From assembly GCA_964472875.1 (NCBI GenBank), contig CAYYMD010000033.1:1-34084 (forward strand): a stretch of 34,084 nt of DNA. Direction: 5' to 3'. Shown here piece after piece: positions 1 through 7,958 of the stretch. The stretch's first letter is position 1. Each line of letters begins with the position of its first letter. A program made the translations under genes and the position numbers. Below the pieces are notes generated by a model. The model was not told the DNA's origin and made no database searches. It saw only the letters and a list, made by a program, of their open reading frames with translations. The DNA is from CAYYMD01 sp964472875. Its GTDB lineage: Bacteria > Planctomycetota > Phycisphaerae > SM23-33.

Positions 1-175
1 ATACGAAAGGCGAAAATGGCCAATTCTCAATTAACAATCCCGGCGCGCCGGGATTCACAATTTCCAATTACCAAACCGCCGCGGAGCGGGAGGGCGGCCG
101 GGTGGGCGAAATCCGCAATCCGCAATCCGAAATCCGAAATATTCTTCCACCTTTCACCTTACACCTTCAACCTCG

Positions 176-195
176 AAAAAAGGCCCCTTCCGGGC
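176..195 (-). terminator. Mini rho-independent terminator, left repeat arm
   Basis: On the minus strand GCCC (195-192), a GGAAG loop and GGGC (186-183) are followed by six T residues (181-176). The stem is only 4 bp, but the right repeat arm conserves the whole unit at the same distance from its TTGACA promoter. If both signals work, the RNA between them would be about 45 nt. Confidence 0.4.
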
Positions 196-226
196 GGACG
201 GCGGGTCAGAATTATGATTAACCACT

Positions 227-256
227 GCAATACATACACTTACGAATTCTTGTCAA
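227..256 (-). promoter_or_regulatory. Outward-facing sigma-70-like promoter in left repeat arm
   Basis: On the minus strand TTGACA (256-251) is followed after 18 bp by TATTGC (232-227). The right arm has the same arrangement, TTGACA-18-TATTTC. The -35 is a perfect consensus; the -10 matches less well. Transcription would run left, out of the window. Two palindromic motifs (268-281 and 286-299) lie just upstream and could be operators. Confidence 0.5.
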
Positions 257-426
257 GGGTAAAAAACGCGCAATATCGCGCAAAAAGGTCTAAAAACCTG
301 CAACAGCCCGGCATAACGCGCAAAAAACCGGCAATTTCTCAAAATACCCGGAACTGCTGTGCACAAAATGAGCCGCCGGCCGGCGGGGTTAGCAGCTCCG
401 CTGCCGATGGGTATCCTGTGCAAAAA

Positions 427-469
427 AAAGCGGCAACAGGGAAAGGAGGGAGAAACCTGTCACCGCTTT
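427..469 (-). terminator. Strong two-part hairpin, minus-strand terminator-like
   Basis: AAAGCGG (427-433) pairs with CCGCTTT (463-469) and ACAGG (436-440) with CCTGT (456-460), separated by a symmetric CA/CA internal loop and closed by a 15-nt purine-rich loop containing AGGAGG. On the minus strand the stem runs into eight T residues (429-422), the form of an intrinsic terminator. No minus-strand gene is visible to its right, so what it terminates is unclear; on the plus strand it could be a structured RNA element. Confidence 0.5.
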
Positions 470-474
470 GTTAC

Positions 475-513
475 GTTGTCCTATGCGGCGGGATAACCGC
501 ATCGATCGACAAC
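475..513 (+). other. Bulged hairpin of unknown role
   Basis: GTTGTC (475-480) pairs with GACAAC (508-513) and ATGCGG (483-488) with CCGCAT (497-502), leaving a 2/5-nt internal bulge and an 8-nt loop. It sits five bases after the 427-469 hairpin, so the pair may form one folded RNA or terminator block. It matches no riboswitch consensus I know. Confidence 0.35.
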
Positions 514-621
514 GATCTTTCTTCATTTATATATACGCGGCCGGGGCGGAACATGTTCGCCATGCAGAATGAAATTTTGCCGACGCCGAAAAATTCCGCA
601 ATTTCGCATGTGGGCTTTGCA

Positions 622-627
622 TATAAT
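622..627 (+). promoter_or_regulatory. Candidate -10 box for the cytochrome gene
   Basis: A perfect TATAAT preceded by TGCA. No good -35 is seen at 16-18 bp. It would start transcription near 634 and give a leader of about 70 nt that contains the 650-667 hairpin. Confidence 0.4.
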
Positions 628-649
628 TTAAATAAACAGGCGATTGAGA

Positions 650-667
650 GCCCCGACGCATCGGGGC
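650..667 (+). other. Leader hairpin upstream of the cytochrome gene
   Basis: GCCCCGA (650-656) and TCGGGGC (661-667) form a perfect 7-bp stem with a CGCA loop, ending 24 bases before the ribosome-binding site AAGGAG (692-697). There is no T tract after it, so mRNA stabilisation or control of translation is more likely than termination. Confidence 0.45.
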
Positions 668-705
668 GTGCGGCAAGTCGAAACTTTAAATAAGGAGTAT
701 ACAAG

Positions 706-2133
706 ATGTTACGCAAACTCAGCATTCCGACGCGGTTCTTCATAGCGACGGTTGTGGTGGCCTCGGCGCTTCTGGGCATTCTCTATGCTAAGGAGATGAT
801 GTCCGACAAAAAACCGAACCTGCCGGACCAGACCTACATGCCGGTCGTTATAGACGAGGATTTCGAGACTACCATGGAGAAGGACGTCGAGGCCCGCCCG
901 GAGGTCATGGCCACTCAGAAGAAACTGCTGAACCGGCGCTACGACCTGAGCGACAACCCGGCCGACGTTTGGATGTCCGCCCACCGCAGGAAAATCCAGA
1001 AGGGCGTGCGCGTGAAACTGCCCGAGGGCATGACATGGGAGAAACTCGCGGCCATGAGCCCCGCCGAAATCAAGGAAAAGGACCTGTTCCCCATGGGCTT
1101 CCGCCCGCTGCCGCACGTCAAGCACCCGGTCGGCGGGCAGGTGTTCCCGCAGGACCAGATAGACGCCATGATGCGCCTGGAGAAGCGCGACCTGAACCGC
1201 TTCGACGTGGGCTTTGATATCCCCGAGCACTTCCTGCCGGAGTTTCCGCCGCCGATTTACCTGACTACCCGGCCGGACCTGGGCGACGTTTCACAGGGCG
1301 AGGTGCTGAGCATCAAGAACTACTACGAAATCTTCAAGGGCATCCTCACGCCGGTGCAGATGGAAGGCCTGCGCCTGTTGCTGACGCCCTTCCCACAGCA
1401 GCAGTTCAACCAGACCGAGGACCGCAAGTCCGCCGAGCCGTCGCTGGGCGTAACCTGCCTTGACTGCCACGTAAACGGGCACACCAATGCGGCGTTCCAC
1501 CTGAATCCGGACACGCGGCCGCAGGCGGCCCGTATGCGGCTGGACACCGTCTCGCTGCGTGGAATGTATAACCAGCAGATTCACGGCTCCAAGCGATCGC
1601 TGCGTTCTATAGAGGACTTCACCGAGTTCGAGCAGCGCAGCGCCTACTTCGACGGCGACCACGTCATCGCGGCCAAGAAGGGCGTCAACCTGCCCGACCG
1701 CGCCAGCCAGGTGGCAATGATGGCCCAGATGCAGAACATGTTCGACTTCCCACCGGCGCCGAAACTGGACGCCTCCGGCAAATTGATTCCCGAAAAGGCC
1801 ACCGAAGAGGAACTGCTGGGCGAGAAAATATTTATGGGCAAGGGCCGCTGCGCCGAGTGTCATCCGCCGGCCGGGGGCTTCACGGATGACAAGATGCACG
1901 ATTTGCACCTGGAGCGGTTCTACGAGCCGGAAATGATAAACGGGCATTACAGCATTCCCGACGGGCCGATTAAGTCGTTCACGGTCCGCGGCATAAAAGA
2001 CTCTCCGCCGTATCATCACGACGGCCGGCTGCTTACGCTCGAAGACACCGTGGAGTTTTTCAACCTCGTGCTTCAGCTGAAACTCACCGCCGAGGAAAAA
2101 ACCGCCCTTGTGCACTACATGCGGGCGCTGTGA
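706..2133 (+). CDS. Membrane-anchored di-heme cytochrome c peroxidase / MauG-like protein
   Basis: The 475-aa protein has an N-terminal hydrophobic segment (about residues 10-28; signal peptide or anchor) and two c-type heme motifs, CLDCH (251-255) and CAECH (382-386), so it is exported to the periplasm. The C-terminal half carries the signature of the bacterial di-heme peroxidase/MauG family: a VRG-x-K-D-SPPYHHDGR stretch followed by LEDTVEFFN. Members reduce H2O2 with electrons from small cytochromes or oxidise protein side chains; which applies cannot be told from sequence. The region before heme 1 (about residues 35-235) is longer than in classical CcpA and I recognise no domain in it. 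The start is supported by AAGGAG eight bases upstream. The next gene begins 122 bp later. Confidence 0.85.
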   Translation: MLRKLSIPTRFFIATVVVASALLGILYAKEMMSDKKPNLPDQTYMPVVIDEDFETTMEKDVEARPEVMATQKKLLNRRYDLSDNPADVWMSAHRRKIQKGVRVKLPEGMTWEKLAAMSPAEIKEKDLFPMGFRPLPHVKHPVGGQVFPQDQIDAMMRLEKRDLNRFDVGFDIPEHFLPEFPPPIYLTTRPDLGDVSQGEVLSIKNYYEIFKGILTPVQMEGLRLLLTPFPQQQFNQTEDRKSAEPSLGVTCLDCHVNGHTNAAFHLNPDTRPQAARMRLDTVSLRGMYNQQIHGSKRSLRSIEDFTEFEQRSAYFDGDHVIAAKKGVNLPDRASQVAMMAQMQNMFDFPPAPKLDASGKLIPEKATEEELLGEKIFMGKGRCAECHPPAGGFTDDKMHDLHLERFYEPEMINGHYSIPDGPIKSFTVRGIKDSPPYHHDGRLLTLEDTVEFFNLVLQLKLTAEEKTALVHYMRAL

Positions 2134-2188
2134 TAGTATCGCCCCGGATGCCCGTTACGGTTATTTTGGGGCGTGGCAAAAGACTGGC

Positions 2189-2217
2189 TTGACCTGTGCG
2201 CGCACTTTGGCAATGAT
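2189..2217 (+). promoter_or_regulatory. Candidate promoter for the P-type ATPase gene
   Basis: TTGACC (2189-2194), a 17-bp spacer and AATGAT (2212-2217) lie 39 bp before the start codon. The hexamers match consensus 5/6 and 4/6, so the call is tentative. Confidence 0.35.
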
Positions 2218-2255
2218 GACCTGAGTCGAAAGTCAGCCACGGAATAAGTCATCAG

Positions 2256-4985
<2,730 letters not shown>

Positions 4986-5019
4986 ATTAATAAACGGATA
5001 TGTGAAGCGGATTGGATAC

Positions 5020-5490
5020 ATGGCCAGAAAAAGCGCAGGAATCCTGATGTACAGACAGGGCGATAACGGGATAGAAGTATTTCTGGCGCATCCCGGCGGG
5101 CCGTTCTGGGCGAAGAAAGACCTCGGGGTGTGGTCGATACCCAAGGGTGAATTCGCAGATGACGAAGAGCCACTGGCCGCGGCCAGGCGGGAGTTCCGCG
5201 AGGAAACCGGTTCTGACGTCGAAGGGAATTTCTTTCCGCTGGAGCCGATAAAGCAGTCCGGCGGCAAGTGGGTATACGCCTGGGCAGTCGAAGGCGATTG
5301 CGAGGAGCGAAAAGTGCAAAGCAATACCTTTACCATGGAATGGCCGCCGGGCTCCGGCCGGCAAAAGGAATTTCCCGAGATAGACCGTGCCCGATGGTTT
5401 ACCCTGCGGGATGCGAAAAGACGCATACTTAAAAGTCAACAGGAACTGCTGGAGCAGTTACAAAAGAAGCTGGACAACGACATGGCTTGA
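5020..5490 (+). CDS. NUDIX hydrolase
   Basis: A 156-aa protein with a complete Nudix box, G-x5-E-x7-RE-x2-EE-x-G, at residues 43-65 (Gly43, Glu49, Arg57-Glu58, Glu61-Glu62, Gly64). The N-terminal MARKSAGILMYR and HPGGPFWAKKD stretches are typical of a widespread bacterial subgroup that acts on nucleoside diphosphate-linked compounds; the exact substrate is unknown. The open frame extends upstream into the ATPase gene, but conservation starts at this ATG (5020), which is chosen. The enzyme is cytoplasmic, with no signal peptide. It probably shares a transcript with the ATPase gene. Confidence 0.88.
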   Translation: MARKSAGILMYRQGDNGIEVFLAHPGGPFWAKKDLGVWSIPKGEFADDEEPLAAARREFREETGSDVEGNFFPLEPIKQSGGKWVYAWAVEGDCEERKVQSNTFTMEWPPGSGRQKEFPEIDRARWFTLRDAKRRILKSQQELLEQLQKKLDNDMA

Positions 5491-5498
5491 TAAACGAC

Positions 5499-5516
5499 CA
5501 TTTCGTCAACGAAATG
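5499..5516. terminator. Hairpin between convergent genes
   Basis: CATTTCG (5499-5505) and CGAAATG (5510-5516) form a perfect 7-bp stem with a 4-nt loop. It lies 9 bp after the NUDIX stop and 16 bp beyond the end of the minus-strand mini-gene, the right place for a bidirectional terminator, though no strong T tract follows on either strand. Confidence 0.45.
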
Positions 5517-5531
5517 CCCCACTCTCTACTT

Positions 5532-5621
5532 TCAATTTTCTTCTGCTATGATGAAATAGGCCAGCAGGAACAATGCTCCGACTAACACGTTTACGATCGA
5601 TTTTTTTACTCCCTTCGACAT
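5532..5621 (-). CDS. Putative 29-aa single-pass membrane miniprotein
   Basis: On the minus strand an ATG at 5621 opens a 29-codon frame ending in TGA at 5532. A strong ribosome site GAGGAA (5635-5630) lies eight bases upstream. The product has a basic start (MSKGVKKS), about 18 uninterrupted hydrophobic residues (about 9-26) and an acidic end (EEN), which is the form of a one-helix inner-membrane peptide with its N-terminus inside. I recognise no family. It could be a small regulator or subunit of a membrane complex, or a hydrophobic toxin; neither is shown by the sequence. It converges on the NUDIX gene, with a hairpin between them. Confidence 0.6.
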   Translation of the reverse strand: MSKGVKKSIVNVLVGALFLLAYFIIAEEN

Positions 5622-5708
5622 GTTGTACGTTCCTCGTTTCTTAGATCCATCATCGGGCCGAGGCTATCTGTGAATGACGTGCACGGCAAGTCTATTCCGG
5701 AAAGATCG

Positions 5709-5753
5709 GCCCCAAGCGATTGTTTGGGGCAACCGGTTTGCGAGGTGCCGGTT
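5709..5753. other. Tandem hairpins, possible structured RNA
   Basis: GCCCCAA (5709-5715) pairs with TTGGGGC (5724-5730), and immediately next to it AACCGG (5731-5736) pairs with CCGGTT (5748-5753). The two stems abut and could stack coaxially. The strand is unclear: it could be in the leader of the minus-strand miniprotein (about 90 bp upstream of its start) or part of the plus-strand leader. I do not recognise a named riboswitch. Confidence 0.4.
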
Positions 5754-5895
5754 ATCGTCGCTTCTGAGTAAATCAGCATCGCCGCACAATTAACAGAAAT
5801 TGAATATGAGTCTAATCAGGAGCCAAAACTCTTCGTGTATTATGCCATGTAGATGAGGGAAGGAAAAACGAGGAGCAACATAAAGGAGAAACTTG

Positions 5896-5979
5896 ATGCA
5901 GATGCAAAGTAAGTGTCAGAGAAAAGAACGTTTAAACCCCCGTTTGCAACAGAAGGAGGTGAATATGAATAAAAATTAG
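5896..5979 (+). CDS. 27-codon leader ORF, doubtful
   Basis: An ATG at 5896 with AAAGGAG seven bases upstream opens a 27-codon frame rich in Lys, Arg and Gln (MQMQSKCQRKE start) that ends at TAG 5979. Inside it, in the same frame, a perfect ten-base anti-SD complement (AAGGAGGTGA, 5953-5962) precedes a second ATG (5965) that yields only MNKN before the same stop. It may be a leader peptide controlling the genes from 6122, or the relic of a lost gene. There is no evidence of function beyond the ribosome sites. Confidence 0.3.
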   Translation: MQMQSKCQRKERLNPRLQQKEVNMNKN

Positions 5980-6121
5980 CAAAGCGTTAATCATATCTGA
6001 ACATTTTTGTGGTTGAACTTAGTTAAAGGATTGCTCGAGACGCGTCAAATAAACAGCAGTCAAGCGGCTAAGTTCTGAGGAGAAATTTTAATCAATCGTT
6101 AACCAAAGAAAGGCATGCACT

Positions 6122-7216
6122 ATGAGAATAAAAGAAACAGCAATAGTCGCAGTAGCGATTCTGGTTCTGGGTGCATCGTGGGCCGGCGCGGCCGACCAGG
6201 GCAGCGTCAACGGGTACAACCGAATTGAGGTGCCCGCCAACTCCGACGTTATAGTGGCTCCCACGATGACACGCCCGGCCGAAGGCACGCATACTGTGGC
6301 TACAGACGGCGTAAACGCGGGTTCCGGCGTAACAGCTGATGGAACTGCGTTTAATGGCGAAGATTACAGTGGTGGCGGATACTACGTGCGGTTCACCGAG
6401 ACCGGTTACTGGTCCACCATCACCAGCAACACCGATTCTGACCTGGTGTTGGAAGATACGGATTTTCTCGGACAAATCTCCGACGGCGACGAATTCAAGA
6501 TCTACCCACATCACACGATTAGTTCGCTGCTGCCGACGAAATTCGAGCAGTATGCGTACATCCCCTCATCGGATACTACTCAGGCAAATCGCGGGACGGA
6601 AGTTCTTCTTCCATCCGATGCAGCCGACACCAACAAGTCTGCGGCCGCAACTTATTACTATCTGAAGAACTACTCGTTCCTCGGAACAACTTACAATGGT
6701 TGGTACAAGGCCGGCGCCATTGGCGAGGGTGAAAAGGGCGACACGGTAATAGAGCCGGACAGCTACTTAATTCTTCGCAACAATGAGAGTGGTAAAAGTC
6801 TGGTCCTTATCCTCAAGGGCACCGTCCCCACAGGCAAACTCGCCACAAAGGTAGCTACGGAGTCCGTCGATTACGACCTTAACTTCTCGACCGGCCGTCC
6901 AACTTCGGTAAAGTTGGGACAACTCGGCCTGGACCCGATTTGGGTGAAAAGTTCCGACACATCTCAAGCAAACCGCGGCGACGAGTTGCTGGTGTTCGAC
7001 AACACGGATGGCAACAAAAACAAGAGTGCTGCGGCGACATACTACTACCTTGACAATTACGTGTTTCTTGGAACGACCTATACCGGTTGGTACAAGGCAG
7101 GTGCTATTGGCGAGGGCGAGAAGAGCAGCGTCGAAATTCCGGCCAGCAACGGTCTGATTATACGTAAAAAGGCCAACACGAGCGGCGGATACATCGTACA
7201 GGATTCACCTTATTAA
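6122..7216 (+). CDS. Secreted TIGR02597-like protein with internal duplication
   Basis: The 364-aa product has a clear Sec signal peptide (cleavage expected after about residue 23, GAA motif). The mature N-terminus (NRIEVPANSDVIVAPTMTRP) resembles the TIGR02597 family of uncharacterised surface proteins in Verrucomicrobiota and relatives; this assignment is from memory. Two ~72-residue repeats, 149-220 and 277-348, share SSDT-x-QANRG, KSAAATYYYL, FLGTTY and GWYKAGAIGEGEK, so the gene arose by tandem duplication of a beta-rich unit. There is no PEP-CTERM tail. AAAGAAAGG (6105-6113) is the ribosome site. It is the first gene of the surface-protein block and a candidate T2SS cargo. Confidence 0.75.
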   Translation: MRIKETAIVAVAILVLGASWAGAADQGSVNGYNRIEVPANSDVIVAPTMTRPAEGTHTVATDGVNAGSGVTADGTAFNGEDYSGGGYYVRFTETGYWSTITSNTDSDLVLEDTDFLGQISDGDEFKIYPHHTISSLLPTKFEQYAYIPSSDTTQANRGTEVLLPSDAADTNKSAAATYYYLKNYSFLGTTYNGWYKAGAIGEGEKGDTVIEPDSYLILRNNESGKSLVLILKGTVPTGKLATKVATESVDYDLNFSTGRPTSVKLGQLGLDPIWVKSSDTSQANRGDELLVFDNTDGNKNKSAAATYYYLDNYVFLGTTYTGWYKAGAIGEGEKSSVEIPASNGLIIRKKANTSGGYIVQDSPY

Positions 7217-7224
7217 AGGTGAAT
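7203..7224 (+). other. Perfect hairpin spanning a stop codon
   Basis: ATTCACCTT (7203-7211), an ATTA loop and AAGGTGAAT (7216-7224) form a 9-bp perfect stem that contains the TAA stop (7214-7216) of the gene ending at 7216. No T tract follows. It may protect the 3' end of the upstream message or reduce read-through to the next gene. Confidence 0.5.
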
Positions 7225-7265
7225 AAAACATCGAAGAGAAAATTTTAAGCAAAGGAGCAAAGCTC

Positions 7266-7892
7266 ATGAAAAAGTTGATAACGATACTTACTGTGGCGGT
7301 CCTGGCCGCCGGCGCCCAGGCGAGCGTAACGCTGAATTTAGAACTTACCAATATTCAGGACCACGAAGGAAACCTGTATCCAGACGGCGCCAATAATCCC
7401 GGACAACTGGTCGTCCTTATTGGTGACGTTGGTGGTGACGGTTTCGAATCTCTGGATGCGATTCATAACAACGAAGGTTTTGTTGATGATGACGATGTCA
7501 TAATCGACAGCTGGAAAATGGATGTTTTCAACAGTCTTATAGTAGGCGGAGATAAACATTCAATCAGCGGATACGACATGGTATCCGATGGCTTCAGTGA
7601 AGGCGGTGGCGGCAGTCTCTGCCTGGTGTGGTTCGAAGATGTTCTTGCCTCAGACCATGGCGTCGTCAAGGACGACGCTCCCGGCGACGAAGCCACAGGA
7701 ACCCCAGGTGTGGATGAGTATTATGGTTACCACACGGAATGGACACTTCCCTCCGATGGTTCCACGGAACCTCTGACTTACGACGTTCCTGGCACTTACA
7801 CCATGTCCCAGACCGTCCCTGAGCCGATGACGATGGCACTTCTGGCCGGTGGTGGTCTTTTTGTCGCCCTTCGCCGACGTAAGAACGCGTAA
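7266..7892 (+). CDS. PEP-CTERM surface protein
   Basis: The 208-aa protein starts with a signal peptide (MKKLITILTVAVLAAGAQA) and ends with a complete PEP-CTERM signal: VPEP (184-187), a hydrophobic stretch (188-202) and an Arg-rich tail RRRK (203-206). Exosortase cleaves at this signal and processes the protein to the cell surface. The middle is acidic and Gly/Asp-rich (DDDD at about 74-77) with no recognised domain. The start has AAAGGAG eight bases upstream. No exosortase gene is in the window. The gap to the previous gene is 49 bp, so co-transcription is likely. Confidence 0.88.
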   Translation: MKKLITILTVAVLAAGAQASVTLNLELTNIQDHEGNLYPDGANNPGQLVVLIGDVGGDGFESLDAIHNNEGFVDDDDVIIDSWKMDVFNSLIVGGDKHSISGYDMVSDGFSEGGGGSLCLVWFEDVLASDHGVVKDDAPGDEATGTPGVDEYYGYHTEWTLPSDGSTEPLTYDVPGTYTMSQTVPEPMTMALLAGGGLFVALRRRKNA

Positions 7893-7958
7893 ACGTATGG
7901 ATTTGTTAACCGAGGAAAACATTAAATGAACAATCAAGACAAGAAAGGACAGAAAACC

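Larger units (their letters stand above)
105..354. repeat. Left arm of a ~250 bp inverted repeat
   Basis: Read on the plus strand, this stretch matches the reverse complement of 33830 to about 34075. The best part (about 211-354) is roughly 90% identical by eye and includes GCGCAATATCGCGC (268-281), AGGTCTAAAAACCT (286-299) and a shared GGCAATTTCT block. The outer part is a looser match made of aatccgaaat-type filler and a GC-rich mini-terminator. Both arms lie upstream of the outermost genes of the window. It encodes no recognisable transposase end or integrase site. It could be a dispersed intergenic repeat at which an assembly stopped, or a true inverted pair. Confidence 0.85.
1..705. other. 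Non-coding left end: filler repeats, inverted-repeat arm, hairpin cluster
   Basis: No convincing gene is seen. Positions 1-140 hold AT-rich filler typical of some planctomycete intergenic DNA (aatttccaatta, aatccgcaatccgaaat). The repeat arm follows. Positions 373-513 carry consecutive hairpins: CCGCCG/CGGCGG (373-386), GCAGC/GCTGC (392-404), and the two larger ones listed separately. A 225-codon open frame crosses the whole stretch but has no ribosome site, no domain and a low-complexity repeat-derived sequence, so it is not called. Confidence 0.7.
5622..6121. other. Gene-poor region: paired hairpins and a long leader
   Basis: This 500-bp stretch separates the minus-strand miniprotein from the surface-protein block. 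It contains two adjacent perfect hairpins (5709-5753), a TATTAT box (5838-5843) with no matching -35, and several strong ribosome-binding sites that precede very short frames or no frame: AGGAG at 5871, AAAGGAG at 5882, AAGGAGGTGA at 5953 and GAGGAGA at 6077. The last 250 bases are AT-richer and probably form the leader of the gene at 6122. Confidence 0.6.

Noticed and set aside
16..693. 225-codon open frame across the left end
   Set aside because: It runs through filler repeats, the inverted-repeat arm and hairpins, has no ribosome site or domain, and its composition changes with the repeats it crosses.
1291..2115. 274-codon minus-strand open frame
   Set aside because: It is antisense to the cytochrome gene whose heme motifs are unmistakable.
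5622..5900. Cyclic-di-GMP riboswitch (GCAAACC on the minus strand near 5735)
   Set aside because: Only the short GCAAACC matches; the remaining conserved core of the GEMM motif is not present.
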